A stretch of DNA of 64,000 nucleotides, taken from the NCBI RefSeq assembly GCF_023161965.1, contig NZ_JALNTY010000001.1, positions 372,001 through 436,000 of the forward strand, written 5' to 3'. Below the pieces are notes generated by a model, which ran no database searches, was not told where the DNA came from, and saw only the letters and a program-made list of their open reading frames with translations. The stretch is from Anaerosoma tenue (lineage in GTDB: Bacteria > Actinomycetota > Coriobacteriia > Anaerosomatales > Anaerosomataceae). Made by a program: the position numbers and the translations under genes. This document shows positions 1 to 8,726 of this stretch, in pieces (position 1 is the first letter of the stretch; each line of letters opens with the position of its first letter).

Positions 1-1
1 C

Positions 2-715
2 TGCATCGACGGCGTCGAACCTGCGCAGTCCGCTGCGGCCGGCACGGGTCTGCTGGTCATACCAGCGGTAGAGCTGTCGGCTACCCACGGCGGCCGCTCG
101 CTGCACATACTCGGCTACCACATCGACATCACGTCAAAGCGGCTCCGTGCACGGCTGGCAGACCTCCGTTCGGCCAGACTTGAGCGTGCTCGCAGTATCG
201 TCGACGCCCTTCGTGCCGACGGCTACGAACTCGATCCCGACGACATATTGCGGCCTTCCAGCGAAGGCGCGGTCGGCAGGGCGCACATCGCCCGACGGCT
301 CGTCGAACAAGGTGTCGCCCGCGACATGGACGACGCCTTCCGCCGTTTTCTCGCCGACGATGCGCCGTACTACGTGCCCAAGCCGTCCACTCCTGCGGAG
401 GCTGCCATCTCCTGGGTGATCGAGTCGGGAGGCGTTCCCGTCCTGGCGCACCCGGGACTCAGCCGGGTGGACGACCTCATCCCCGCACTGGTAGACCACG
501 GACTCGCGGGACTGGAGGCGTACCACGCGTCCCACGATCCCGGCACGGCGACACGCTACGTTGAGATGGCCGAGCGGTACGGCCTCATCGTCACCGGCGG
601 CTCCGACTTCCACGGATCCGAGCGCGAGGGTGGGCCCATCGGCTCCTCGGGCGCTCCGGATGATGCGATCCGCCGTCTCGAGGCGGCCAGCATCCGGCGG
701 GAGGGGTCGCGATGA
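2..715 (+). CDS. PHP-domain phosphoesterase, C-terminal part (5' truncated by window edge)
   Basis: The frame is open from base 2, so the N-terminus, with the first metal-binding HxH motif, lies outside the window; 237 residues are visible. The visible part has a PHP metal ligand region (E24 in VELSATHGG and H35 in LHILGYH), a later AHPGL motif and the C-terminal GGSDFHG motif. This matches the TrpH/YciV-type PHP family, which hydrolyses 3',5'-nucleoside bisphosphates or 5' ends of short RNA with divalent metals in the cytosol. The substrate cannot be told from sequence alone. The stop overlaps the miaB start (ATGA), so the two genes are probably co-transcribed and translationally coupled. 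Confidence 0.85.
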   Translation, partial: CIDGVEPAQSAAAGTGLLVIPAVELSATHGGRSLHILGYHIDITSKRLRARLADLRSARLERARSIVDALRADGYELDPDDILRPSSEGAVGRAHIARRLVEQGVARDMDDAFRRFLADDAPYYVPKPSTPAEAAISWVIESGGVPVLAHPGLSRVDDLIPALVDHGLAGLEAYHASHDPGTATRYVEMAERYGLIVTGGSDFHGSEREGGPIGSSGAPDDAIRRLEAASIRREGSR

Positions 716-2046
716 GCCGCTACATCATCCACACGTTCGGATGCCAGATGAACAAGCACGATTCCGAGCGGATGGCGGGCCTGCTGGAAGCCGCGGGCCA
801 CGTTCGCGCGCCCTCCAACGATGAGGCCGATATCATCGTCTTCAACACCTGCGCGGTCCGGGAGACCGCCGACGACCGCCTCTACGGGCAGGTGGCGTCG
901 CTGAAGGCGCTCAAGACAGGGGGCCGCCCGGACGTCCTCATCGCGGTGGGCGGCTGCGTCGGACAACGGGATGGCGAGCGCATGCTGCGCGAGCTTCCCC
1001 ATGTCGATGTCGTGTTCGGCACGCACACCATCCACGAGCTGCCATCGCTGCTCGACGCCGCCGCCTCGGGTCGTCCGCTCGCCAGTGTCGCCGAGGAGAC
1101 CGACCGCTTCGCAAGCGATCTGCCTTCCGTACGCGAACACCGGTGGCACGCCTGGGTGCCGATCACCGTGGGGTGCGACAACCATTGCTCGTACTGCATC
1201 GTGCCGTACGTCCGTGGCCCTGAGCGGAGCCGCCGCTTCGAGGACGTCGTGACAGAGGTCGCGTCACTCGCTGCGGACGGCGTCGTCGAGATCACCTTGC
1301 TCGGACAGAACGTCAACTCGTACGGGCGTGACCGCTATGGCTCGCCGCGTTTCGCACAACTGCTCCATGCGGTCGCCGACACGGGCATGCAACGGATCCG
1401 ATTCGCCACCAGCCACCCGAAGGACCTCTCCAGCGAGACCATCGAGGCCTTCGCTTCGATCCCGTCACTCATGCCGTACCTGCACCTGCCGGTGCAACAC
1501 GGCTCCAACCGGATACTCGCGGCGATGAACCGAGGCTACACCAGAGAGCAGTACCTCGAGCGCATCGACCGCCTCAGGGACGTGGTCCCCGGGATCGCGT
1601 TGTCAACGGACATCATCGTGGGCTTCCCCGGCGAGACGGATGACGACTTCGAGCAGACGCTCGACCTGGTAGAGCGTGTGGCATACGACCATGCGTTCAC
1701 GTTCATCTACTCACCGCGTGAGGGAACACCGGCTGCGGTGCTCACCGATGCTGTGCCCCGCGACGTCGCACAGTCCCGTTTCGACCGTCTGGCCACATCG
1801 GTGCGGTCGCTGTCCCTCGCGTCGAACGAGCGCGCAGTGGGTGAGGCCGTCGATTGCCTGGTGGAGGGGCCATCGCGTCGTGACCCGCGCGTGCTCTCGG
1901 CGCGAACACCTCACAACCGGCTGATCCACGTGCCGCTACCAGTAGGGGAGACCGCCGCAGAACACGCGGGTTCGGTGGCACGGATCCTCATCACCGGAGC
2001 CCATCCCTGGTTCCTCACAGGCGAATTCGCGGCGCCTCCCGTTTAG
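712..2046 (+). CDS. miaB: tRNA-2-methylthio-N6-dimethylallyladenosine synthase MiaB
   Basis: MiaB is a radical-SAM methylthiotransferase that adds the 2-methylthio group to i6A37 of tRNAs reading UNN codons. All three N-terminal cluster ligands are present (C11 in TFGCQMN, C47 in NTCAVRE, C82 in GGCVGQ). The radical SAM CxxxCxxC lies at C155, C159 and C162, followed by VPYVRGPERSR; a TRAM-like C-terminus completes the usual length of 444 residues. The gene overlaps the PHP stop by four bases. miaA, which makes the i6A substrate, lies one gene downstream, so both steps of ms2i6A37 synthesis sit in one cluster. Confidence 0.97.
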   Translation: MSRYIIHTFGCQMNKHDSERMAGLLEAAGHVRAPSNDEADIIVFNTCAVRETADDRLYGQVASLKALKTGGRPDVLIAVGGCVGQRDGERMLRELPHVDVVFGTHTIHELPSLLDAAASGRPLASVAEETDRFASDLPSVREHRWHAWVPITVGCDNHCSYCIVPYVRGPERSRRFEDVVTEVASLAADGVVEITLLGQNVNSYGRDRYGSPRFAQLLHAVADTGMQRIRFATSHPKDLSSETIEAFASIPSLMPYLHLPVQHGSNRILAAMNRGYTREQYLERIDRLRDVVPGIALSTDIIVGFPGETDDDFEQTLDLVERVAYDHAFTFIYSPREGTPAAVLTDAVPRDVAQSRFDRLATSVRSLSLASNERAVGEAVDCLVEGPSRRDPRVLSARTPHNRLIHVPLPVGETAAEHAGSVARILITGAHPWFLTGEFAAPPV

Positions 2047-2094
2047 GCATCTCTCGCTCGCGGGAATGCACGTGACAGCCAGGAGGTGATGACC

Positions 2095-3453
2095 ATGCAC
2101 GGATCCGTTCTCGGTATCATCGCTCCTCACCCGCCGATCATGGTCGCCGAGGTGGGGAAGGACCGGGCGCGCGTCACGGCGGAATCGTCCGACGCGATGG
2201 CGGCTGCCGCCCGGCTGCTCGCCGCATTCGCGCCCGACACCATCGTGCTGATGTCTCCCCATGCGCCTGCGGCACGCGATGCGTTCCTGATCGATACGTC
2301 TGACGGGCTTGCGGGGGACCTCGGGCAGTTCGGCGCGTCACAGGTCCGGCTCGCGCCCCCCGGAGACCCGCAGTTCGCCCTGGCGATCATCGACACCGCC
2401 ACGGAGGCCGGCATCCCCGTCGCTCCACGCTCCTCAAGTCCGCTGCTGGAGCCGGGCGCGCTGGATCACGGGTCGCTGGTCCCTCTCAGCTTCCTCGACC
2501 GGGCGGGTGAGTACCCGCTCGTGGTCCTCTCCTTGTCCTTCCTGCCGCTGTCCACCCACCGCACGCTGGGGAGGGCTGTCCGTGACGCCGCCGACCGCCT
2601 CGGACGGCGCGTCGCATTCCTGGCAAGCGGCGACTGCAGTCACCGGCTGACACGCGAGGCTCCCGCAGGCTTCTCGCCGAGGGGTGCAGAGTTCGACCGC
2701 GAGTTGTTGGATCTGCTTGAGGCGGGTGACTTCGAAGGACTCATGCATATCGAAGGAGACCTCATCGACGCAGCCGGTGAGTGCGGACTCCGTTCGTTCG
2801 TGACCCTCGGCGGTTTCCTTGAGGGAAGCGGGTTCCGCACGCGCGTCCTTGCGTACGAGGGCCCCTGGGGCGTGGGCTACACCACGGCCGTGGCGGCGTC
2901 GCCCGATCTTCTCGCGCTTCTCGACACCGCGGAGACATCGGAGAGTCCGCATCCGAGCGCGCCCGTGGCGCTCGCACGGCGGACGATCGAGACTTTCCTC
3001 CGAGAGCACAGGATCATATCTCCACCCGAGCCTGAGGGATTGCTGCAGGAGCGTCGGGGGGCGTTCGTGAGCTTGCACCGCCATGGCGAGCTCCGCGGCT
3101 GTATCGGCACGATCGCGCCCACGACCCCCTCGCTTGCCGAGGAGATCGTGCACAACGCTATCCAGGCTGCCACGGCGGATCCCCGGTTCCCCCCGATGAC
3201 CGCCGACGAATTAGACGACCTCGAGATATCCGTTGACGTCCTGGGTACGCCTGAACCAGCATCGATGGACTACCTGGACCCGTCGATCTACGGCGTGATC
3301 GTCTCGGCAGACTGGCGCCGTGGCCTGCTGCTTCCCGACCTGGACGGCGTGGACACCGCCGAACAGCAAGTGGCCATCGCCCGGCAGAAGGCGGGCATCG
3401 GGCCTGACGAGCGGATCACGATCGAGCGCTTCCGCGTGGACAGGTACCACTGA
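2095..3453 (+). CDS. MEMO-type (LigB fold) plus AMMECR1 fusion protein
   Basis: The 452-residue protein has two domains. Residues about 1-265 are a class III extradiol dioxygenase/MEMO-like fold with histidines in APHPPIMV, SPHAPAA and SGDCSHR. Residues about 285-452 are an AMMECR1 domain with the hallmark LRGCIGT. Both belong to the widespread 'AmmeMemoRadiSam' set, whose chemistry is not established; the radical-SAM partner is not in this window. I place the start at ATG 2095 because AGGAGG at 2081-2086 sits 8 bases upstream; the frame also opens at GTG 2086, which lies inside that Shine-Dalgarno sequence. Its place between miaB and miaA makes a modification-linked role conceivable, but that is inference. 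Confidence 0.85.
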   Translation: MHGSVLGIIAPHPPIMVAEVGKDRARVTAESSDAMAAAARLLAAFAPDTIVLMSPHAPAARDAFLIDTSDGLAGDLGQFGASQVRLAPPGDPQFALAIIDTATEAGIPVAPRSSSPLLEPGALDHGSLVPLSFLDRAGEYPLVVLSLSFLPLSTHRTLGRAVRDAADRLGRRVAFLASGDCSHRLTREAPAGFSPRGAEFDRELLDLLEAGDFEGLMHIEGDLIDAAGECGLRSFVTLGGFLEGSGFRTRVLAYEGPWGVGYTTAVAASPDLLALLDTAETSESPHPSAPVALARRTIETFLREHRIISPPEPEGLLQERRGAFVSLHRHGELRGCIGTIAPTTPSLAEEIVHNAIQAATADPRFPPMTADELDDLEISVDVLGTPEPASMDYLDPSIYGVIVSADWRRGLLLPDLDGVDTAEQQVAIARQKAGIGPDERITIERFRVDRYH

Positions 3454-3455
3454 GC

Positions 3456-4412
3456 ATGGGAAGCCCCCGTGTCGTCGCGATCGTAGGGCCCACAGCCGTC
3501 GGCAAGAGCGCCGTGGCTGAGTCGGTGGCTGTCGCGCTCGGCGGCGAGATCGTCAGCGCCGACTCGATGCAGATCTACCGCGGTCTCGACATCGGCACCG
3601 CGAAGACCCCTGCCGCTGAGCGACGCGTCCGATACCACTGCATCGATCTCGTCGAGCCGGGACAGCCGTACTCCGCTGCCCTCTTCCAGAGAGACGCGCG
3701 TGCAGCGATCGACGGGATCCTCGCGCGTGGCTCCACACCGGTCGTCGTCGGCGGCACAGGGCTCTACGTGCGCGCCGCGCTCGATGCCATGGACTTCCCC
3801 GCGGGCGAGACCGGCACGCCTCTCAGGGCGCACCTTGAGGAGAGGGCCCGTACAGGGCAGGGACAGGCGATGCACGCTGAGCTCGCCACCCTGGACCCGG
3901 AGTCGGCTGCGCTCATCCACCCCAACAACACACGCCGCGTGATACGGGCCCTCGAGATGCTGCACGAGGGTCGTCCCTATGCACGGCAGGCGCGCGACTT
4001 CCGCCGAAGACAGTCACACTACCCGGACACCCTTTACTTCGGCCTGACTCTCGACCGCGCGACTCTCTACGAGCGTATCGACGCCCGGGTCGACGACATG
4101 CTGTCCAAAGGCCTTCTCGACGAGATCGGCTCGCTCGTCGCCGCAGGCCTGGGGGACGCCCTCACCTCCTCGCAGGCCATCGGCTACAAGGAGCTCGTCC
4201 CCGTCGTGACGGGCGGATCTGATATCGCAACGGCCGTCGTACGCGTCAAGCAGGCCACACGGAGGTACGCCAAGCGTCAGCTCACCTGGTTCCGGGCCGA
4301 CCCGAGGATCGAGTGGGTGGATGTGGACGGCATGACCGCGCTCGAGACGGCCCAGCGCATCCTCCACCTGATAGAATCATCGGGAGCCCAGACCCAGGGA
4401 GGATCCACGTGA
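3456..4412 (+). CDS. miaA: tRNA dimethylallyltransferase MiaA
   Basis: MiaA transfers the dimethylallyl group from DMAPP to A37 of tRNA, making the i6A on which MiaB acts. The P-loop GPTAVGKS is near the N-terminus, followed by SADSMQIYRGLDIGTAK, the A37-contacting region, and VGGTGLYVRA. The C-terminus has SQAIGYKEL and RRYAKRQLTWFR, also typical of the family. The 318-residue length is normal. The gene starts two bases after the preceding stop, and its own stop overlaps the dapF GTG start. Confidence 0.97.
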   Translation: MGSPRVVAIVGPTAVGKSAVAESVAVALGGEIVSADSMQIYRGLDIGTAKTPAAERRVRYHCIDLVEPGQPYSAALFQRDARAAIDGILARGSTPVVVGGTGLYVRAALDAMDFPAGETGTPLRAHLEERARTGQGQAMHAELATLDPESAALIHPNNTRRVIRALEMLHEGRPYARQARDFRRRQSHYPDTLYFGLTLDRATLYERIDARVDDMLSKGLLDEIGSLVAAGLGDALTSSQAIGYKELVPVVTGGSDIATAVVRVKQATRRYAKRQLTWFRADPRIEWVDVDGMTALETAQRILHLIESSGAQTQGGST

Positions 4413-5272
4413 AGATCGACTTCACCAAGATGAACGGCCTCGGCAACGACTTCGTGATGATCGACGATCGGGACGAGGCGCTTGATTTCGCCCCGGAGGC
4501 GGTAGCCTGGTTCTGCGACCGGCACTTCGGAGTAGGCGCTGACGGGCTGATCCTCGTACGGCCATCCACCACGCCGGAAGCCGACTGGTACATGCACTAC
4601 TACAACGCCGACGGCTCCCTTGCCGAGATGTGCGGCAACGGGGCCCGCTGTTTCGCCAAGTATCTCGTGGATCATGGACTGGTCCCGCACGACGCCTCGG
4701 CGCTGACCATCGAGACGTTGGGCGGCCTCAAGCCGGTCACCTTCACCCGCGATGACAACGGCATGCTCGACAGCGCCACGGTCGACATGGGCAAACCACT
4801 CTTCTCACCCGAGGAGATCCCCGCCGCCTTCGAGGGCACCCAGGTCTACGACTGTCCCGTCGAGACCCCGTACGGCACCGTTCACGTCACCGGCGTGAAC
4901 ATGGGCAATCCCCACGTCGTGATCTGGGTGGATGACGTCGAGACCGCACCGGTGGATACGGTTGGGCCATACCTCGAGCGGCACGAGCGCTTCCCCAATG
5001 GCACGAACGTCGAGTTCGCCCAGCTCGTCGACAACGAGACCGTGCGTATGCGTGTCTGGGAACGAGGCGTGGGGGAGACCCTCGCATGCGGCACCGGAGC
5101 GTGCGCGGTGGCGGTGGCGGCGACGCTCTCCTGCCGCACCGGCCGTGACAGCACCGTCCAGCTCCCCGGAGGCGACCTCCTGATCCGGTGGCACGAGAAC
5201 GACCACGTCTACATGACCGGCTCGGCGGCCGTCTCGTTCACCGGTACCGTCGAGCTTCCGGAGGAGGAGTAG
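4409..5272 (+). CDS. dapF: Diaminopimelate epimerase DapF
   Basis: DapF interconverts LL- and meso-diaminopimelate for lysine and peptidoglycan synthesis. The catalytic thiol pair is present: C75 in EMCGNGARC and C227 in LACGTGAC, with the N-terminal KMNGLGNDF motif. I use GTG 4409 (287 residues), which overlaps the miaA stop as GTGA and has GGGAGG just upstream; the frame stays open further upstream but only inside miaA. The next gene, dapL, makes its substrate, so together they form the short aminotransferase branch of lysine synthesis. Confidence 0.97.
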   Translation: MKIDFTKMNGLGNDFVMIDDRDEALDFAPEAVAWFCDRHFGVGADGLILVRPSTTPEADWYMHYYNADGSLAEMCGNGARCFAKYLVDHGLVPHDASALTIETLGGLKPVTFTRDDNGMLDSATVDMGKPLFSPEEIPAAFEGTQVYDCPVETPYGTVHVTGVNMGNPHVVIWVDDVETAPVDTVGPYLERHERFPNGTNVEFAQLVDNETVRMRVWERGVGETLACGTGACAVAVAATLSCRTGRDSTVQLPGGDLLIRWHENDHVYMTGSAAVSFTGTVELPEEE

Positions 5273-5373
5273 GGGGCCCTGTACGCACCGCCGGCGCGCC
5301 CCCGCTGGTCTGCTACGATGTCCGAAGCCGGCACGCTGCCGGCGCCCCGGCTTCCCTAAGGAGATGACGCACG

Positions 5374-6531
5374 TTGAGGATCGCACGCCGCATGGCCGAC
5401 CTTCCGCCGTACCTGTTCGCAGAGATCGACCGCAAGAAGGCCCTGAAGGAGGCGGAGGGCGTCGACGTCATCTCGCTCGGCATAGGCGACCCCGACCTGC
5501 CCACACCGCAGCGCATCATCGATGCCATGGCCACGGCGATCACCGACCCGAAGAACCACCAGTATCCTGCGTACGCCGGATCTCGCCCGTACCGCGCAGC
5601 CTGCGCTGAGTGGATGCAGCGGCGGTTCGGCGTGCAGTTCGACCCCGATGCCGAGGTGCTCGCGCTCATCGGATCCAAGGAAGGCATCGCCCATCTCTTC
5701 CCCGCGTTCGTGGATCCCGGCGACTACACGCTGGTCCCCGGTGTGGGCTACCCGGTCTACACCACGGGTGGCGTCCTGGTGGGCGGCAAGACGCACTACA
5801 TGCCCATGAACGAGGAGAACGACTGGCTCGCCGACTTCGAATCGACGCCGGAGGACGTGCTGTCCAGGGCGAAGATGATGTTTATCAGCTACCCCAACAA
5901 CCCCGCCGCAGTCGCCGCACCCGTGGAGTACTTTGATCGTGCGATCGCGTTCGCCAAGAAGCACGACCTGCTGCTCGTCCACGACAACGCGTACTCGGAG
6001 ATCGGCTTCGACGGCTACCTGCCGCCGAGCATCATGGAGCGCCCCGGCGCCCGCGACGTGGCGATCGAGCTATTCAGCTGCTCTAAGTCGTACAACATGA
6101 CCGGCTGGCGTATCGCGTTCGCCTGTGGCAACGCCGAGGCGATCACGACGCTGGGCACCGTGAAGAGCAACATCGACTCCGGCGCCTTCACCGCGATCCA
6201 GGATGCCGCCATCGAAGCCATGCTCGGGCCTCAGGACGATGTGGCCGAGATGCGAGCTGTCTACCAGCGCCGCCGGGATCAGGTCCTTGCCGCGCTCGAG
6301 ACGATCGGACTGTCAGCGCGCCCGTCAGCCGGCACCATCTACGTCTGGGCGCGTATCCCGAAAGGGTACACCTCGGCCGAGTACGCCGGACTCGTGCTCG
6401 ACAAGGCCGGCGTCATCGTCCCTGCCGGTAGCGCATACGGCCCGGACGGCGAGGGCTACATCCGCATCTCCCTGGCCACGCCCGACGACCGGTTGGCGGA
6501 AGCGCTGCAGCGCATGGCCGACAGCCTGTAA
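5374..6531 (+). CDS. dapL: LL-diaminopimelate aminotransferase DapL
   Basis: This fold-type I PLP aminotransferase converts tetrahydrodipicolinate directly to LL-DAP with glutamate as donor, bypassing the succinylase and acetylase branches. The Schiff-base lysine is K238 in SCSKSYNMTGWR, and the N-terminal SLGIGDPDLPTP and YPNNPA motifs fit the DapL/DapC2 class. I take TTG 5374 as the start because AAGGAG ends about 8 bases upstream; an ATG 17 bases later is too far from it. The 102-base gap after dapF contains a short GCCGGC inverted repeat (5327-5343) without a T-run, so it is not clearly a terminator. DapL fits an anaerobe or deep-branching lineage. Confidence 0.93.
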   Translation: MRIARRMADLPPYLFAEIDRKKALKEAEGVDVISLGIGDPDLPTPQRIIDAMATAITDPKNHQYPAYAGSRPYRAACAEWMQRRFGVQFDPDAEVLALIGSKEGIAHLFPAFVDPGDYTLVPGVGYPVYTTGGVLVGGKTHYMPMNEENDWLADFESTPEDVLSRAKMMFISYPNNPAAVAAPVEYFDRAIAFAKKHDLLLVHDNAYSEIGFDGYLPPSIMERPGARDVAIELFSCSKSYNMTGWRIAFACGNAEAITTLGTVKSNIDSGAFTAIQDAAIEAMLGPQDDVAEMRAVYQRRRDQVLAALETIGLSARPSAGTIYVWARIPKGYTSAEYAGLVLDKAGVIVPAGSAYGPDGEGYIRISLATPDDRLAEALQRMADSL

Positions 6532-6547
6532 GGAGCGCCGCCTCAGC

Positions 6548-7864
6548 ATGGCGCGAGACCTGTACGAGGTCGTAGGAGACGCGGAAGAGCGCGCGGTCCT
6601 GGTGGGCATCGACCGGGCCCGGTCCGACGGCTGGACACTCGACGACGACCTCGCCGAGCTGCGCCGGTTGGTGGACACGGCCGGAGCCGTCGTGGCCGGA
6701 GTGGTCACCCAGCGCATGGACCGTCCCAATCCGCGCACGTTCATCGGCAGCGGCAAGGCCGAGGAGGTCGAGCGGCTTGCGCGCGAAGCGGGCGCCACGA
6801 TGGTGGTGTTCGACGATGACCTCAGCCCGAGCCAGCAAGCCAACCTCGAGGGGTTGTTGCCGCAGGTGCGGGTGATCGACCGGACCCAGTTGATCCTCGA
6901 CATCTTCGCCCTGCACGCGGTGAGCCACGAAGGGAAGCTCCAGGTCGAGCTGGCCCGGCTCGAGTACGTGTTACCCCGGCTCCGTGGCATGTGGGGACAC
7001 CTCGAGGCTGAGCGACTCGGCGGCGGACGCGGCGCCCGATTCGGCGCCGGCGAGTCGCAGCTGGAGTCAGACCGTCGACTCACCCGCAAGAGGATCTCCG
7101 AACTCAAGCGGGAGCTCAAGCATGTGGCCCGCGCACGCGCGACGCAACGCGCCTCACGGGCGCGCTCAGGTGTCTTCCGCATCGCTCTCGTCGGCTACAC
7201 CAACGCGGGCAAGTCGACGCTCCTCAACGCGCTCACCGATGCGGGCGTCCTCGCGCAAGACCAGCTGTTCGCCACACTCGATGCGACCACACGGCGTCTC
7301 GACCTCCCCGATGGTCGCACCGTCACGCTTACAGACACGGTCGGCTTCATCAACAAGCTTCCCCACGGCCTCGTAGAGGCGTTCAAGTCCACGCTAGACG
7401 AGGTCCGGGAGGCCGACCTGTTGCTCCACGTGGTGGATGCCTCCCACGCCAACCGTGATGCGCAGATGGCCGCCGTGAAGGTCGTTCTTCAGGAGATCGG
7501 CGCCTCGGGAAGACCGCAGCTCGTGGTGTACAACAAATGCGACCTGTTACCCGCAGGAGAATGTGAACGCCTCTCAAGCGCGCCGGGCGCCGTCGTGGTC
7601 TCCGGCGCCACCGGTATGGGGCTGGAGACGCTCCTCGAGCGTATGGCCACGATCGCCGCACAGGGCGATGTGCCACTCACGGTGACGCTTCCCTACGACA
7701 GGGGCGATCTCGTCCGGGTAGCCCATGAGCATGGCCATATACTCTCCGAGGAACACTTGCCCGAGGGCACTCGTCTGACCGTGGTGCTCACGGACGAGAT
7801 CCGTGGACGCTTCTCCGAGTACCTCCCGGTCCATGAGCCCGAACCGGAGGACTGGGAGACCTGA
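6548..7864 (+). CDS. hflX: Ribosome-associated GTPase HflX
   Basis: HflX binds the 50S subunit and can split stalled or heat-damaged ribosomes. The N-terminal HflX domain (residues about 1-200) includes RPNPRTFIGSGKAEE and a glycine-rich linker near GGGRGARFGAGESQ. The G domain has G1 GYTNAGKST (about residue 215), G3 DTVGF and G4 NKCD. The ATG at 6548 is preceded by AAGGAG overlapping the dapL stop. The frame remains open far upstream inside dapL, but that extension is dapL in another frame. The gene ends convergently with lexA, 21 bases away. Confidence 0.95.
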   Translation: MARDLYEVVGDAEERAVLVGIDRARSDGWTLDDDLAELRRLVDTAGAVVAGVVTQRMDRPNPRTFIGSGKAEEVERLAREAGATMVVFDDDLSPSQQANLEGLLPQVRVIDRTQLILDIFALHAVSHEGKLQVELARLEYVLPRLRGMWGHLEAERLGGGRGARFGAGESQLESDRRLTRKRISELKRELKHVARARATQRASRARSGVFRIALVGYTNAGKSTLLNALTDAGVLAQDQLFATLDATTRRLDLPDGRTVTLTDTVGFINKLPHGLVEAFKSTLDEVREADLLLHVVDASHANRDAQMAAVKVVLQEIGASGRPQLVVYNKCDLLPAGECERLSSAPGAVVVSGATGMGLETLLERMATIAAQGDVPLTVTLPYDRGDLVRVAHEHGHILSEEHLPEGTRLTVVLTDEIRGRFSEYLPVHEPEPEDWET

Positions 7865-7885
7865 CGCAAGCGCGGCGCTGACTCT

Positions 7886-8518
7886 TCAGATCCGACGGAA
7901 GAGAGCGACGACCTTGCCCAGGACCGCGAGATCGACGTGTTCGTCAACGTAGATCGGGTCCATCGTCGGATTCTCCGGCTGCAGCCGGACACGGCCGTCT
8001 TCACGGAAGAAGCGCTTCACGGTCGCATCTTCGTCGATCATGGCCACGACGATGTCGCCGTTGGTGGCGGTCGACTGCTGCCGCACCACCACGAAATCTC
8101 CGTCGAGGATGCCTGCTTCGATCATGCTCTCTCCCTTGACCCTGAGCACGAACGTCTCCTCGCCGGCGAACGAGGCGGGGAGGGGGAGTGTCGCCTCGAT
8201 GTTCTCAGCGGCGAGTATCGGTGACCCGGCTGCGACCTGCCCCACGAGCGGAACGGCCTGGACGCTGTCGTAGTCGATCGCGCGCTCGTTGTCACGGTAG
8301 TCGAGCACCTCCAGCGCACGCGGCTTCGACGGATCCCGGCGGATCAACCCCTTCGACTCCAGAGCGGCCAGATGCGAGTGAACGGTCGATGATGATGACA
8401 ACCCGACAGCTTCACCGATCTCCCGCACGGAAGGGGGGAACCCACGTCGATGGATGTCTGCACGTATGAAGTCGAGTATCTGGCGCTGGCGCACCGTAAG
8501 CTCGCGCTTGTAGACCAT
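7886..8518 (-). CDS. lexA: LexA repressor (SOS master regulator)
   Basis: LexA represses SOS genes until RecA-ssDNA triggers self-cleavage. The 210-residue product has an N-terminal winged helix ([11 protein letters not shown], then [16 protein letters not shown]), a linker, the cleavage site A97-G98 in VAAGSP, and the S131 (GESM) / K168 (TVKRF) catalytic dyad. I use ATG 8518, giving the canonical MVYKREL start; an upstream GTG at 8557 would add 13 residues with no family support. Three LexA boxes lie in the shared upstream region, so autoregulation is expected. Confidence 0.96.
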   Translation of the reverse strand: MVYKRELTVRQRQILDFIRADIHRRGFPPSVREIGEAVGLSSSSTVHSHLAALESKGLIRRDPSKPRALEVLDYRDNERAIDYDSVQAVPLVGQVAAGSPILAAENIEATLPLPASFAGEETFVLRVKGESMIEAGILDGDFVVVRQQSTATNGDIVVAMIDEDATVKRFFREDGRVRLQPENPTMDPIYVDEHVDLAVLGKVVALFRRI

Positions 8519-8558
8519 CGCTCTTCCCTTCGACCGTGAGTGATGCGGGTCCGACACG

Positions 8559-8588
8559 AGTGTACGCCAACGACCAGGCGTGGTGCAA
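8559..8588 (-). promoter_or_regulatory. Candidate lexA promoter
   Basis: On the minus strand a TACACT -10 element (8559-8564) lies 18 bases from a weak TTGCAC -35 (8583-8588). The leftmost LexA box overlaps this -35, which would let LexA block its own transcription. Element scores are modest and the assignment is inference. Confidence 0.4.
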
Positions 8589-8599
8589 ACACATGTTCG
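8586..8599. promoter_or_regulatory. LexA (SOS) box 1
   Basis: The sequence CAAACACATGTTCG matches the Gram-positive LexA operator CGAAC-N4-GTTCG at nine of ten fixed positions. It lies next to lexA and overlaps its candidate -35 element. Confidence 0.85.
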
Positions 8600-8608
8600 T
8601 ATTCACAC

Positions 8609-8638
8609 TTGCGCACCGAACACCTGTTCGTCTATCAT
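8609..8638 (+). promoter_or_regulatory. Candidate promoter of the LysM gene
   Basis: TATCAT (8633-8638) is a good -10 element, 18 bases downstream of a weak TTGCGC (8609-8614). LexA box 2 sits entirely in the spacer between them, an arrangement that gives tight repression. Promoter assignment is inference. Confidence 0.45.
8617..8630. promoter_or_regulatory. LexA (SOS) box 2
   Basis: CGAACACCTGTTCG is a perfect match to CGAAC-N4-GTTCG. It starts 31 bases from box 1 and 30 from box 3, close to three helical turns each. Confidence 0.92.
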
Positions 8639-8646
8639 CGGAGTCA

Positions 8647-8660
8647 CGAACACATGTTCG
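8647..8660. promoter_or_regulatory. LexA (SOS) box 3
   Basis: CGAACACATGTTCG is a perfect match to CGAAC-N4-GTTCG. It lies just downstream of the candidate -10 of the LysM gene, near its expected transcription start. Confidence 0.92.
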
Positions 8661-8726
8661 TACGGCCTTCTTCGATGTCAGACCCGTCAGTTACGGTCAC
8701 ATCGGACAGTCGCCGAGGAGGAGCCG

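Noticed and set aside
5327-5343. GCCGGC inverted repeat before dapL as a terminator
   Set aside because: The stem is only 6 bp, there is no T-run, and dapF and dapL are both needed in one pathway.
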